DNA of 33,893 bases from Planctomycetota bacterium (GCA_022566725.1 JADFIM010000002.1:1-33893); one strand, 5' to 3'. Positions 18,620 through 28,564 are shown, counted from the first letter of the stretch. The notes: generated by a model not told the origin, from the letters alone. Program-made: numbers and translations.

Positions 18620-18661
18620 CCAAGCCAACGAAGAGCCCGATCACTGTACGGCCGCCCCGCA

Positions 18662-18690
18662 GCAACCGCGGTTGGGACGACGCGGCTCGC
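18662..18690 (+). repeat. Intergenic repeat copy 2: GCAACCGCGGTTGGGACGACGCGGCTCGC
   Basis: Core CCGCGGT(N)GGACGACGCGGCTCGC with short dyad CCGCG/CGCGG. Confidence 0.8.
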
Positions 18691-18728
18691 TGTACGGGCG
18701 TGTATCGAGAGGCAATACTATCTGCACT

Positions 18729-20546
18729 ATGGCTGCCTTCTGGACCTATGCCAGGCAGATGCTGCGGAACCGGGCCACGGTGGCATGGGCGTTTGTCTTT
18801 GCATTCATCTCAGCCAGCGGGCTCGGCGTGGGGTTGCTCACACTTGGGCCGATGCTGCGGCTCATCCTGCGCGGTGATTCACTTGATCAGCTCGCGCGAC
18901 AGTTCAACGAGAAGGAGCCTTGGATCCGGGTCCCGGACGAGATTATCGCCAGACTCCCGCCGGAGCGGTTCGACGGCGTGGTGTTGATTATCTTCGTGAT
19001 CGCGGTGCTTACCGTGCTGGGCGGCGCAGCGAACTTCATGCATCAATACCTGAGCCAGACGCTAGCCACGAAGACCATCGCGCGCATCCGCCAGGACACC
19101 TATCGCCACGTGCTCCACCTGCCGCTGAGCCGGGTCATCGCCCGCGGGCCCTCGGAGTTCGTGGCCAGGATCGTTCGAGATGCGGCTGAGTTACAACGCG
19201 GATTCATCGCTGTCACGAGCAAGGCGGTCACACACGTGCTCAAGGGATTGGCCGCATTTGCCGCGGCACTCGTCTTCGAGTGGCGATTGACACTTTCGGC
19301 GGTTGTAGCGGCCCCGTTGCTGTTGATCGTGCTCCGCAAGCTTGGCAAGCGGATCCGCCGAGGCACTCGGGGATCCCTCGAGGCCCAGGAAGGGCTGCTG
19401 AGGGTCGCCACCGAGACGCTGCACGGGCTGCGAGCGGTCAAGGCCAACACCGGCGAGCGGCACGCCGCAAGGTGGTTCCATCGCATCAACAAGGCGGTCG
19501 TGAAGCAGGAGCTCAGGATACGCACGGCCCGGGCCCTGACAGGGCCGGTCGTGGAAACGCTGGCCGTGTTGATCATCGGTTCCCTGGCCATTTTCGCCGC
19601 CAAGCAAATCATCGCCGGCAATCTCCCGTTCGAGCGGTTCGTCCTCGCCCTGGGTTCGCTGGCCGTGGCGGGCGCGTCGTTTCGCCCACTGGCCGGGCTG
19701 GTCAACGAGATACACGCCGCCGCCGCCCCCGCTGGACGTCTTGATGAGATCCATTCCCAACAGCGAGAGGCAGCCGGCTCGCTACGACTGCCCAACCTGT
19801 TGCGTCATTCCAAAGCGATCGAATTCGCCAACGTCTCGTTCACCTACCCCGGGTCGGATCGCCCGGCGGTGGATCGGCTGACATTGACGATCGCGCACGG
19901 TGAACGGCTGGCCCTTGTCGGGCCAAACGGCTCCGGCAAGACGACGCTCATCAGCCTGCTCCCACGCCTGCTCGAGCCGGATTCCGGTCGGGTGTTGATC
20001 GATGGCATTGACATTTCAACCGTCAATCTGACCAGTCTTCGCCGGCAATTTGGTGTGGTGACGCAGGAGACGGTCTTGTTTCGCGGCAGCGTCGCTGAGA
20101 ATATCGGCTTCGGGGCGGGAGCCCCGAGTCGCGAGCAAATCATCGACGCCGCCCGACGGGCACACGCTGAAGATTTTGTCCTCGAACTGCCCAATGGGTA
20201 CGACACCGACCTCGCCGAGCAAGGCGCGTCACTCTCCGGCGGGCAGCGCCAGCGTCTGGCCATCGCCCGGGCCATCCTGCGTGACCCGTCGATTCTCATC
20301 CTCGATGAGGCGACCAGCCAGATTGACGCCGAGTCCGAGGCGCAGATCAACGCCGCCCTGGCCGAGTTCTGCCAGGGTCGCACGGCTCTGCTCATCGCCC
20401 ATCGATTGTCCACGGTGCTCAACGCCGACCGCATCGTGGTGATGGATGGCGGCCGCATCATCGCTGAGGGCTCGCACGAGGAGCTTCTCGAAGATTGCGA
20501 TCTCTACCGACGGCTCACGAAGACCCAATTGGTCGCGGCCGGCTAA
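18729..20546 (+). CDS. ABC transporter, fused permease and ATP-binding protein (MsbA-like exporter)
   Basis: TM domain followed by NBD: LVGPNGSGKTTLISLLPRLL, LSGGQRQRLAIARAILRDPSILILDEATSQID, ALLIAHRLSTV. Confidence 0.93.
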   Translation: MAAFWTYARQMLRNRATVAWAFVFAFISASGLGVGLLTLGPMLRLILRGDSLDQLARQFNEKEPWIRVPDEIIARLPPERFDGVVLIIFVIAVLTVLGGAANFMHQYLSQTLATKTIARIRQDTYRHVLHLPLSRVIARGPSEFVARIVRDAAELQRGFIAVTSKAVTHVLKGLAAFAAALVFEWRLTLSAVVAAPLLLIVLRKLGKRIRRGTRGSLEAQEGLLRVATETLHGLRAVKANTGERHAARWFHRINKAVVKQELRIRTARALTGPVVETLAVLIIGSLAIFAAKQIIAGNLPFERFVLALGSLAVAGASFRPLAGLVNEIHAAAAPAGRLDEIHSQQREAAGSLRLPNLLRHSKAIEFANVSFTYPGSDRPAVDRLTLTIAHGERLALVGPNGSGKTTLISLLPRLLEPDSGRVLIDGIDISTVNLTSLRRQFGVVTQETVLFRGSVAENIGFGAGAPSREQIIDAARRAHAEDFVLELPNGYDTDLAEQGASLSGGQRQRLAIARAILRDPSILILDEATSQIDAESEAQINAALAEFCQGRTALLIAHRLSTVLNADRIVVMDGGRIIAEGSHEELLEDCDLYRRLTKTQLVAAG

Positions 20547-20567
20547 GCGCCCAGCCACGAGCCGGTG

Positions 20568-20598
20568 GCGAGCCGGCTCGTCCCCGAGCCCGGCATCG
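20568..20598 (+). repeat. 31-nt repeat, inverted relative to 25337-25367
   Basis: GCGAGCCGGCTCGTCCCCGAGCCCGGCATCG; the 18 nt at 20581-20598 are the exact reverse complement of 25337-25354; 28/31 identical overall. Confidence 0.75.
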
Positions 20599-20634
20599 TC
20601 CGACCTGCATCGGGCGCCCGTTGCGCGCCGGAAG

Positions 20635-20663
20635 AAGCCGCGGTCGTGGACGACGCGGCTCGC
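20635..20663 (+). repeat. Intergenic repeat copy 3: AAGCCGCGGTCGTGGACGACGCGGCTCGC
   Basis: Matches copies at 18591 and 18662. Confidence 0.8.
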
Positions 20664-20723
20664 CTACGCCGACCCCAGGTTCCGGCGAAAAACATGCAGC
20701 GATCATTCGCGCGCCCGTCACTT

Positions 20724-21440
20724 TCAGGCCAGCAGCGCCAGCGCCACCACGATGATTGCGAGGATTGACGTCGCTCCGCAGAGGCCCACAACCAGGATCA
20801 CCCTTTTCTGCGCGCGTTCCAGTAATCCAACCAGCTTGGCGTCGCGGTCCTCACCGGATCGGTCTGCCGCAGAGAGAACTTCCAGCGTCCGACGGGTGGA
20901 TTTGGCAACGTCGTGAAGGTCTCGACTGACGGCGCCGATGGATTCGGCCGCCTTTTGGATTGTTTGAGTATTCAAATCGAGCTGCTGCTGAACCTCTTGA
21001 AGCCCCTTGGCGTCATGTGCCGTCGTGTCGCTGAGGCGCCCCAGCGCGGCGTTGATGGCCTCCTCGCGGGCCCTGGCCTGATCAACCTGACCGCGGGAAA
21101 GCTCAAGCATCTGCGAGCATTTACCGCTGACTTCCGCCAGGGCATCCATCGCCTGGGGCAACTTCTCCATCGGTTGCAAGAGGCGCTGGGTCTGATCGGT
21201 CTGGGCCCCTAGACGATCGTCAATCTTGCCCAACAAGCTGGCGACATCACTCTCGCCCCGCTTCGCCGCTGTCGATTCTCGCCCAGGGCCCTTGGGCTCG
21301 GCGGAGGCGGAGCGGTTGGCGAACGAAGGCTCTGCCGCCTGCACTCTCTGGGGCAATTTCTCGGCCTGCGTGCCTCGCAGATCAACCTCCACAGGCATCT
21401 TCTTGCGCGTAACCAGGTTGCGAATACCGGACAGCAATGT
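20724..21440 (-). CDS. Hypothetical coiled-coil protein with C-terminal TM anchor
   Basis: Heptad-like central region and hydrophobic C-terminus RVILVVGLCGATSILAIIVVALALLA; start set at MTLLSGIRN. Confidence 0.7.
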   Translation of the reverse strand, partial: TLLSGIRNLVTRKKMPVEVDLRGTQAEKLPQRVQAAEPSFANRSASAEPKGPGRESTAAKRGESDVASLLGKIDDRLGAQTDQTQRLLQPMEKLPQAMDALAEVSGKCSQMLELSRGQVDQARAREEAINAALGRLSDTTAHDAKGLQEVQQQLDLNTQTIQKAAESIGAVSRDLHDVAKSTRRTLEVLSAADRSGEDRDAKLVGLLERAQKRVILVVGLCGATSILAIIVVALALLA

Positions 21441-21704
21441 CATTTCGCGCCCCCTTTCCCTCAAATAGGACGACTTGGTAGCTCAGGACCACTGTACAAT
21501 CGGCGTGATGCAATGGTCAACCCCCAAGGCATGGGCCGGTTGCCCTGCTCCCGCCGCAAGCAGCGTCTTCGGCACCCGCCCGGGACGCCCTGAACGGACT
21601 CTACGCTTGACGCACCACCTGAGTTTCGTGTTCCATCCCTGTCCCTGCAGACCCATTGAGCCACGCCTATTGAAGGCGTCGGCCCTCAATCTGGGGCAAC
21701 CAAA

Positions 21705-22151
21705 ATGAAAACATCTCGTTTCCGTCCGTCCGCTCTCGCTCTGGGTGTCGCCGCTGTCATCGCGCTGGCGACCGTTTCGTTGACTGCTTTGGCCTTTGCT
21801 GGCCGGCTGGCGAGCGGCCCAGCTGGGCACCGCGTGCGACTCGTCGTAGACTACAACGACGGAGTGCAGAAGCACTTCACGGCAATTGATTGGCGCAAGG
21901 ACATGACCGTTTTCGACGCCATGAATCAGGCGAAGAGTTCACCTCACGGTATCCTCTTCGAGTACAAAGGATCGGGGCAGACGGCGCTGCTGACCAGGAT
22001 CGATGACCTCGAAAACGAAGGCGGCGGCGCAGATCACAAGAACTGGCTGTATTGGGTCAACACGGATTTTGCCGACAAGAGCTTCGGGGTTCAGAAGCTG
22101 CAACCGTCCGACGTTGTCCTGTGGAGATTCGATGCCGGGAAGGATCAATGA
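21705..22151 (+). CDS. DUF4430 (transcobalamin-like C-terminal) domain protein
   Basis: Signal/TM N-terminus; VRLVVDYNDGVQKHFTAIDWRKDMTVFDAMNQA...HKNWLYWVNTDFADKSFGVQKLQPSDVVLWRF. Confidence 0.75.
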   Translation: MKTSRFRPSALALGVAAVIALATVSLTALAFAGRLASGPAGHRVRLVVDYNDGVQKHFTAIDWRKDMTVFDAMNQAKSSPHGILFEYKGSGQTALLTRIDDLENEGGGADHKNWLYWVNTDFADKSFGVQKLQPSDVVLWRFDAGKDQ

Positions 22152-22161
22152 CGAGGCCGCT

Positions 22162-22785
22162 ATGAACAAATGGGCTTTCAAACTAAGCCGGCGAACCCTG
22201 CTAGCGGTACTTGTCTTTGCGATCCTGCTAGGGGTGGGAATCGCGGGTCGTCTCCTGCCGCACCCGCCGAACTTCACCCCGGTTGCCGCCGCAGCCCTTT
22301 TTGCAGGCTTCTTCTTTACCCGCCGCACCGTCGCAGTGTTCGTCCCTGTCGCGATCCTCGCATTCAGTGACCTGCGCTTGGGCACCTACAATCTCGGCAT
22401 CATGTTGATCGTCTACGGCGCTTTTCTCTTCCCCGTCGCGCTACGGCCGTTGCTGCGACCAAGGGTGACTGCCCTAAGAGTGGGCGCTTGCGCCGCCTCC
22501 GGGTCAGTCTTCTTCTTCCTCAGCACAAACTTCGCGGTCTGGCTGTTCGCGCCCCACTACGCCCACTCGCCGGCCGGGTTGTTGCAGTGCTACGTCGCCG
22601 CGGTGCCATTCTTCAAATTCACAGTCCTCGGCGACCTGCTTTGGTCGGGCGTGTTCTTCGGGACCTACGCCGTTGTAACCCAAGCGCTGACGGGCGTCGC
22701 GACCGGACGCAAGCGGCTCTTGGGCATCAGGTTCGAGTTGGTCGAGCCGGGGCAACCAAAGCCGAACCTCGTCGCAAGGACGTGA
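22162..22785 (+). CDS. DUF6580-like integral membrane protein
   Basis: RLLPHPPNFTPVAAAALFAGFFFTRRTVAVFVPVAILAFSDLRLG pattern; multiple TM segments; 10 nt downstream of the DUF4430 gene. Confidence 0.7.
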   Translation: MNKWAFKLSRRTLLAVLVFAILLGVGIAGRLLPHPPNFTPVAAAALFAGFFFTRRTVAVFVPVAILAFSDLRLGTYNLGIMLIVYGAFLFPVALRPLLRPRVTALRVGACAASGSVFFFLSTNFAVWLFAPHYAHSPAGLLQCYVAAVPFFKFTVLGDLLWSGVFFGTYAVVTQALTGVATGRKRLLGIRFELVEPGQPKPNLVART

Positions 22786-22813
22786 TCGGCCGCCGATCAG
22801 CTATAATCTGATC

Positions 22814-23545
22814 ATGTTTGGTAAGTACTGGTGGGCAATCATACTGGCCATTGTCGCCTGGCAGGTGCTCGGCTCGCTCGCCGAGCGGCTGAATAAGAAG
22901 CCGCAGGAACAGCGTCTCAAGGACCTGGCCGAGCAACGCCGTCGTCAGGCGGCGGCGCGCCGCACGGAGTCCGGCCCAGACGATCTTGTGGCTCGTCGCC
23001 GAGCCCAGATTGAAGAGCTTCGGGCCCGCCACGGGAGCAGCCGCCCGGAGCCCCAATTGCATGTGCCCACCCGTCCGTCCGGGGCGACGTCAGCCCCCCC
23101 AGCGGCCCGCACGCCATTCCCAGTGCCATCACGCCCAGCTGCACCACCGCCCAGCCAGCGGTATGCCCCCCAACAGCTCCAGGCCCGAACCGGACCCGCC
23201 GTCCCCAGCCCCGCTCGTCCGCCGGTCGGCATCGCACCCGTCCCGCGTCGTCCAGCCCCCCAGCCGACCGCCCAGCGGCCGCAGCGACCCCAGGCGACGA
23301 TGCCCGCTCCGGCTGCACCACCGCTGGCGATGAGCGGCGCAGAGCTGCAGACGCTCCTGCAGCTTGCTCGATCGGCTCAGGAACAAAGACCACAACCACC
23401 CGCCTCGCCACAGCACCTCGGGCACCCCCTTTTCGGCGCAGACGATACCCCCCGGGCACAGACCCTGCGGCGAATGATCGTGCTCAAGGAGGTGCTCGAT
23501 CTGCCGGTGTCCCTGCGTGATCGCGACGTTTGGGACAAACTCTAG
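22814..23545 (+). CDS. Hypothetical proline-rich protein with N-terminal TM
   Basis: MFGKYWWAIILAIVAWQVLGSLAERLNKKPQEQR, long Pro/Ala/Gln linker, conserved-looking tail RMIVLKEVLDLPVSLRDRDVW. Confidence 0.65.
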   Translation: MFGKYWWAIILAIVAWQVLGSLAERLNKKPQEQRLKDLAEQRRRQAAARRTESGPDDLVARRRAQIEELRARHGSSRPEPQLHVPTRPSGATSAPPAARTPFPVPSRPAAPPPSQRYAPQQLQARTGPAVPSPARPPVGIAPVPRRPAPQPTAQRPQRPQATMPAPAAPPLAMSGAELQTLLQLARSAQEQRPQPPASPQHLGHPLFGADDTPRAQTLRRMIVLKEVLDLPVSLRDRDVWDKL

Positions 23546-23607
23546 AAGAAACATGGCAGTTCGCGACAGATGGCTGCAAGATCGCGGCGATGTTATACTA
23601 CTGGCCG

Positions 23608-24768
23608 ATGAGCACGCCCGGCCACGAGCCCGTGTCAGCGGCCACGATCGCCGCCTGTTCAGCCCGCCAGCATCGCCTTGGTGAGGTGATGGCTGGTCGC
23701 GGGCTCGACGCACTACTGGTCTCGAACGCCAAGGACATCCGGTATCTGACTGGGTTCATCGGCGATGACAGCCTTTTGGTGGTCTCGGGTGATGTCGCGG
23801 CGATCATCAGCGACGCCCGGTACGACGAATTCCTCGAACCCTGGCGGCAGAGCCCCCTCGCGGAAGTCGTCATGGGCATCAGGCATCGTCTGGAGCAGTC
23901 AGTGCAGCAACATTGTCGCCGCAGCGGCGTGAAGCGCCTGGGCGTTCAGGCGGAACACCTCACCGTCACGAAGCGGGCAACGCTCGGGGCGGTCCTCGGC
24001 GAGTCAAGCCTGGTCGATACCGAGGGGCTGATCGGGCGGCTCCGAATGCGCAAGGACGATCTGGAGATTGAGACAATCCAGCGTGCCATCGCTATTCAGC
24101 AGGAAGCACTCGACGAGGCCCTTGGCCGGCTTTCTATGGGCATGACCGAATTGGAGCTGACCGCTGTGCTCGAATATGAGATGAAAGCGCGCGGAGCAAC
24201 CGGTCCGAGCTTCCCAACCATGGTCGCGGCGGGGGCGCGCAGCTCGATCATTCACTACGTCAGCGGCCCGGCAGAGATCCAAGAGGGGACACTGCTCATT
24301 GATTGGGGCGCCGTCGTTGACGGCTACTGCTCGGATATGACCAGGACGTTCGGCGTCGGCCAACTGCCGCAGAAGGTTCGCGAAATCTACCTGATCGTGC
24401 TGGACGCCCAGCGTGCTGCGATCGACGCCTGCCGGCCGGGCAAGACATGCGCCGAAATCGACGCCGTGGCCCGCAGGCTGATCGACGCGGCGGGATATGG
24501 CGAGCAATTCGGACACGGTCTTGGCCACGGCCTGGGCCTGGACATCCACGAAGACCCCTATTTCAACCAGCTTGCCACCGATGTTGTGCTCGAGCCGGGG
24601 ATGGTGATGACGGTCGAGCCGGGGATTTATGTTCCGGGCGTTGGCGGTGTGCGCATTGAGGACGATGTCCTGATCACTGATGACGGCTGCCGAGTGCTTA
24701 CGGATTACCCGAAGGATCCAGCGGCGTCGGTGATCGAGCCCGCCGTGGCGAGTGGACCGGCCAGGTAG
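23608..24768 (+). CDS. M24 family metallopeptidase (Xaa-Pro aminopeptidase-like)
   Basis: LLIDWGAVVDGYCSDMTRTFGVG; FGHGLGHGLGLDIHEDPYFN; MVMTVEPGIYVPGVGGVRIEDDVLIT. Confidence 0.93.
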   Translation: MSTPGHEPVSAATIAACSARQHRLGEVMAGRGLDALLVSNAKDIRYLTGFIGDDSLLVVSGDVAAIISDARYDEFLEPWRQSPLAEVVMGIRHRLEQSVQQHCRRSGVKRLGVQAEHLTVTKRATLGAVLGESSLVDTEGLIGRLRMRKDDLEIETIQRAIAIQQEALDEALGRLSMGMTELELTAVLEYEMKARGATGPSFPTMVAAGARSSIIHYVSGPAEIQEGTLLIDWGAVVDGYCSDMTRTFGVGQLPQKVREIYLIVLDAQRAAIDACRPGKTCAEIDAVARRLIDAAGYGEQFGHGLGHGLGLDIHEDPYFNQLATDVVLEPGMVMTVEPGIYVPGVGGVRIEDDVLITDDGCRVLTDYPKDPAASVIEPAVASGPAR

Positions 24769-24779
24769 AGGACCATGCC

Positions 24780-25259
24780 ATGATTGACATCCGCAAACTC
24801 AAGGAGCTGGTGCGCTTGATGGTCGCCAACGACCTTACCCAACTGGATCTTCGTGACAGCGAGGAGCAGGTGACGCTGCGGCGGGATGGTCTCAATCAGG
24901 TGCCGCAGGTGGTTGGGGCAGCGGGTGCCCCGCCGGCGTCGGCGGCGACCGCAGGGCCAAGCACGCCCGCGTCGGCCTCGGAGCCCATCGCTGCACCCGA
25001 GGCCCCCGGCGAACAGGGGCTCGCGAAGATCGAAAGTCCGATGGTCGGCACGTTCTACGCCGCGTCGAATCCGGACTCCTCACCGTTCGTGGCTGTGGGC
25101 TCGTCCGTGGACCCGGACACCGTAGTTTGCATGATAGAGGCGATGAAGATCTTCAACGAGATCAAGGCCGAATGCTCCGGGACCATCGAGAAGGTCCTGG
25201 TGAATAATGGTGAATCGATTGAATTCGGCCAGCCGCTTTTCATCGTGAGGCCGAGTTGA
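24780..25259 (+). CDS. accB: Acetyl-CoA carboxylase biotin carboxyl carrier protein
   Basis: SPMVGTFYAASNPDSSPFVAVGSSVDPDTVVCMIEAMKIFNEIKAECSGTIEKVLVNNGESIEFGQPLFIV. Confidence 0.96.
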   Translation: MIDIRKLKELVRLMVANDLTQLDLRDSEEQVTLRRDGLNQVPQVVGAAGAPPASAATAGPSTPASASEPIAAPEAPGEQGLAKIESPMVGTFYAASNPDSSPFVAVGSSVDPDTVVCMIEAMKIFNEIKAECSGTIEKVLVNNGESIEFGQPLFIVRPS

Positions 25260-25336
25260 GTGTTAGTGCAGGGCGAACCCGGCCTTATTCGGCCCCGGCA
25301 ACGTCGCAATGGGACCGACGATTCTTGCAAGTCGCC

Positions 25337-25367
25337 CGATGCCGGGCTCGGGGAGGCGCCAGCTCGC
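25337..25367 (-). repeat. 31-nt intergenic repeat, inverted relative to 20568-20598
   Basis: See 20568-20598. Confidence 0.75.
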
Positions 25368-25405
25368 TTGGACCTTGGCGCCTTTGTGACTGATTCGGTA
25401 GCCCC

Positions 25406-26803
25406 ATGTTCAGCCGCATTCTAATCGCCAATCGAGCGGAGATTGCACTTCGGATCATTCGCGCAGCGCGTGAGCTGGGCATCGAGACGGTGTGCGTCTA
25501 TTCCCAAGCCGATGCGGACGGCCCGTGGCTGAAATTCGCTGACGAGACAATCTGCATCGGCCCCGCAGAGGCGAGCGAGTCGTATCTGCGGATCGATCGA
25601 ATCATCTCCGCGGCTGAGATCGCCAACGTTGACGCCATTCATCCCGGCTATGGGTTCCTGGCCGAGAACGCCCATTTCGCCGAGGTTTGCCGCGACTGTC
25701 ACATCGAGTTCATCGGCCCGAGCCCGGAAGCGATGAGCCTGCTGGGAGACAAGCTGTCATGCCGGCGGATGGCCAAGGCCTCGCGGACACCGATCTTCCC
25801 TGGAAGCGACAAGGCGATCGAATCGGAGGATGACGCGGTCAAGCTGGCCTCTGAAATCGGGTACCCGGTGATCGTCAAAGCCGCGTCCGGCGGAGGTGGC
25901 CGGGGAATGCGCGTCGCCCATAACGAGATGGCGCTGCGGCCGGGCATCGCGGCGGCATCGCAGGAGGCCCAGGCCGCCTTCGGCAACGGCGCCGTCTACA
26001 TTGAGAAGTACCTGGAAGACGCCCGGCACGTCGAGATTCAGGTGCTCGGCGACAAGCACGGCAATTCCGTGCACCTGTTCGATCGAGACTGTACATCCCA
26101 GCGCCGCCACCAAAAGCTGATCGAAGAGGCGCCGGCCCCGGGCGTGGACCCCAAGAAGCGCGACGCCATCGCCAGAGCCGCAGCGGAACTGATCCGCCGG
26201 GCCGAGTATGCCGGCGCGGCCACCGTTGAGTTCCTCATGGATCGCGATCAGAACTTCTTCATGCTCGAAGTGAACACTCGCATCCAGGTGGAACATCCGG
26301 TCACGGAAATGGTCACCGGCATAGACATCGTCAAGGAGATGATCCGTATCGCTGCAGGAGAACCCTTGCCGTGGAAGCAGCGGGACATCACGCTGCGAGG
26401 GCATTCCATCGAATGTCGAATCAACGCCGAAGATCCCCAGCGCGGCTTCATACCGCAGCCGGGGCTGGTGACCGAGTTCTCACCCCCGGGAGGAATCGGC
26501 GTTCGTCTGGATACGCACTGTTGCAGCGGCTATCGCATTCCGCCGGACTACGATTCGATGATCGCCAAGTTGATTGTTCACGGCGACAGCCGAGACCAGG
26601 CGATCGCCAGGATGCGCGGCGCGCTCGGAGAGTTCCGAATCGGGCCGATCAAAACGACGATTCCGTTGCACCGGCGATTGATGGACGAGCGCCAGTTCAT
26701 CGACGCCGAGTTCGACATCCGCTACATCGAGCGACTGCTCAGAAGCGACGGCGCCGGCGTGACGGAATCCGTCAACGTACCCCGTCCACCTGCCGGGCGG
26801 TAA
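25406..26803 (+). CDS. accC: Acetyl-CoA carboxylase biotin carboxylase subunit
   Basis: MFSRILIANRAEIALRIIRAARELGIETVCVYSQAD; KAASGGGGRGMRVA; EVNTRIQVEHPVTEMVTGIDIVKEMIRIAAGEPL. Confidence 0.97.
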   Translation: MFSRILIANRAEIALRIIRAARELGIETVCVYSQADADGPWLKFADETICIGPAEASESYLRIDRIISAAEIANVDAIHPGYGFLAENAHFAEVCRDCHIEFIGPSPEAMSLLGDKLSCRRMAKASRTPIFPGSDKAIESEDDAVKLASEIGYPVIVKAASGGGGRGMRVAHNEMALRPGIAAASQEAQAAFGNGAVYIEKYLEDARHVEIQVLGDKHGNSVHLFDRDCTSQRRHQKLIEEAPAPGVDPKKRDAIARAAAELIRRAEYAGAATVEFLMDRDQNFFMLEVNTRIQVEHPVTEMVTGIDIVKEMIRIAAGEPLPWKQRDITLRGHSIECRINAEDPQRGFIPQPGLVTEFSPPGGIGVRLDTHCCSGYRIPPDYDSMIAKLIVHGDSRDQAIARMRGALGEFRIGPIKTTIPLHRRLMDERQFIDAEFDIRYIERLLRSDGAGVTESVNVPRPPAGR

Positions 26804-26866
26804 CCTGCCGGAGCGGTGTTTCTGCGTGCTGCCGCTCTGGCTACACGTAGTGCTTCGCGGCCGGCG

Positions 26867-28486
26867 CTACCTTCTTCTTTTTCTCTCGGTCACGATCAGG
26901 TTGCATGTGCCGACGGCGACGTCGCCCAGCCGAAAGCCAACGATGGTGACGTTGTCGGTGACGCGAAACACCAACCGCAACTCCTGCTCGCCGGTGGTCG
27001 GAAGATGGGGCAGATCGTCCGCTGACGCGATGCCCCGAACGGGGTCCAGGAAGATTCTGACGCCCTCGGGGTTCACGTGGATAAAGCCAATGGGTGAGTA
27101 TTGGTGGCCTTGACTGTCGATCAGGACGGGCCGAGCCTTGGCGCCGGCCCGTTCCCGCAGGGGTCCGAAGATGTCTGCGGACCTTCCCCGGCTGACGTTG
27201 AACTGGACGATTCTCGTGCCGCCAGGCTCGTCGATGCCCTTGATCCGCAACTCTCGCGAGACGCGGGCTCTGCCCGTCTTGAACAGGGCGTCACCGCTGA
27301 CCAGGTACTTGTTCGATTCCTTTATTGTGCCCGGAAGCTGGTTGCTGCTGACGACCACCCGGCGGATGGAGTTGGAAAGGGTGATGTCAGCGTCATCAAT
27401 CGGGCGGGCCCCGGCCAAATCCGTCAGCAGCCCGACCGTTGGGGAAGTTCCACCCATGCCGCTGAGAACTGCCTCGTACTCCAGCCGCGTCCGCTCCTCG
27501 GCTTGAGGAAGGTCGTATCGCGTCCCCTTGATCTGAATGAAGCGCGGCTCCAGTTCGGCGGGAAACGGAAACACGATCAGCACGTCGGCGTCTTCGCGCC
27601 CGGGCACGCTCCTGATGTAATGCGATAGGTCGTCGAAGAGAAAGGTTCCCATTCCCACGCCCTTGATTTCCTGCGTCCAGCTCACCGGGAACGATATGTA
27701 GGGCTTGTCTTTCCCTTGCGGCCATGCGATCAAGCGCAGCTGGGCAGCGGAGATCGTCAACTGCTCGCCGAAATCCATGGCACCCCGTCCGAACTTCACG
27801 CGGACCGCGCATCGTCCCAGATCGGAACAGACATACACTGCATCAACCGAGGCCGCAGACGGGAGCAGCGAAACCTGCCCGCGCCCGCCACGATAGGAAT
27901 CTCGTATGAGCGAAACCGCCTGATCCGACAGGTTGGGGTAGTAGTGCCGAAGCGGCCGGGGGGTGCTCAGCGAGCCCACGCTCAGCTGGCTGTAAAACTC
28001 GTCGGTCCACTTGTGGAACGGCAGCCACATTCTCGACCCGACGTTACCGACCTGGCCGGTCCTCGCGCTGCGGGCCGACCCGACATGTCCAAAGATCTCG
28101 CGCTCCGATTGAATGAACCCCATGCCGATGATCAGCATTCCAATTGTTAGCACGCCCGACGCCGCGCCGACCGGGAAGCCGAAGCTGAGATTGGCCCAGT
28201 GTGGCAGGTCAACGTTGGCGGGAATGAGCTTGTTGGTGGCCAATCGCAGCAGAAGCAGCGCCGCTACGAACAGACCAACCAGGCTGACGCCCCAGGCATA
28301 GTTATCGAATGCGTTGCCGTGCAGCAGGAGGCCGACCGTCAGCGGCTCCCAGAAGGCCAGCGCGATCGCGCCGGCAACAATCACGCACAGCAAATGAATG
28401 ATCGCGCTGAACAAGCCTTGATTGGCCCACCAGTACGCGATCATCGCAACCAGCGCGATAAGGACAATGTTGAGGGCGTAGATCAT
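26867..28486 (-). CDS. CvpA-like N-terminal membrane domain plus large extramembrane domain, hypothetical
   Basis: Four hydrophobic segments in the N-terminal ~150 aa in CvpA-like arrangement; ~390 aa C-terminal region of unrecognised family. Confidence 0.6.
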   Translation of the reverse strand: MIYALNIVLIALVAMIAYWWANQGLFSAIIHLLCVIVAGAIALAFWEPLTVGLLLHGNAFDNYAWGVSLVGLFVAALLLLRLATNKLIPANVDLPHWANLSFGFPVGAASGVLTIGMLIIGMGFIQSEREIFGHVGSARSARTGQVGNVGSRMWLPFHKWTDEFYSQLSVGSLSTPRPLRHYYPNLSDQAVSLIRDSYRGGRGQVSLLPSAASVDAVYVCSDLGRCAVRVKFGRGAMDFGEQLTISAAQLRLIAWPQGKDKPYISFPVSWTQEIKGVGMGTFLFDDLSHYIRSVPGREDADVLIVFPFPAELEPRFIQIKGTRYDLPQAEERTRLEYEAVLSGMGGTSPTVGLLTDLAGARPIDDADITLSNSIRRVVVSSNQLPGTIKESNKYLVSGDALFKTGRARVSRELRIKGIDEPGGTRIVQFNVSRGRSADIFGPLRERAGAKARPVLIDSQGHQYSPIGFIHVNPEGVRIFLDPVRGIASADDLPHLPTTGEQELRLVFRVTDNVTIVGFRLGDVAVGTCNLIVTERKRRR

Positions 28487-28564
28487 GGTGACGGGAGCCC
28501 TTCGAACTCCATGCGGGGAAAGGCGCCAGCGCCGGCGGATAGTACGCTCGCCTGGCGGGCGAAG

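Noticed and set aside
21480-21704. Possible cobalamin riboswitch upstream of the DUF4430 gene
   Set aside because: I looked for the conserved B12-box and core elements and did not find a convincing match; needs a covariance-model scan.
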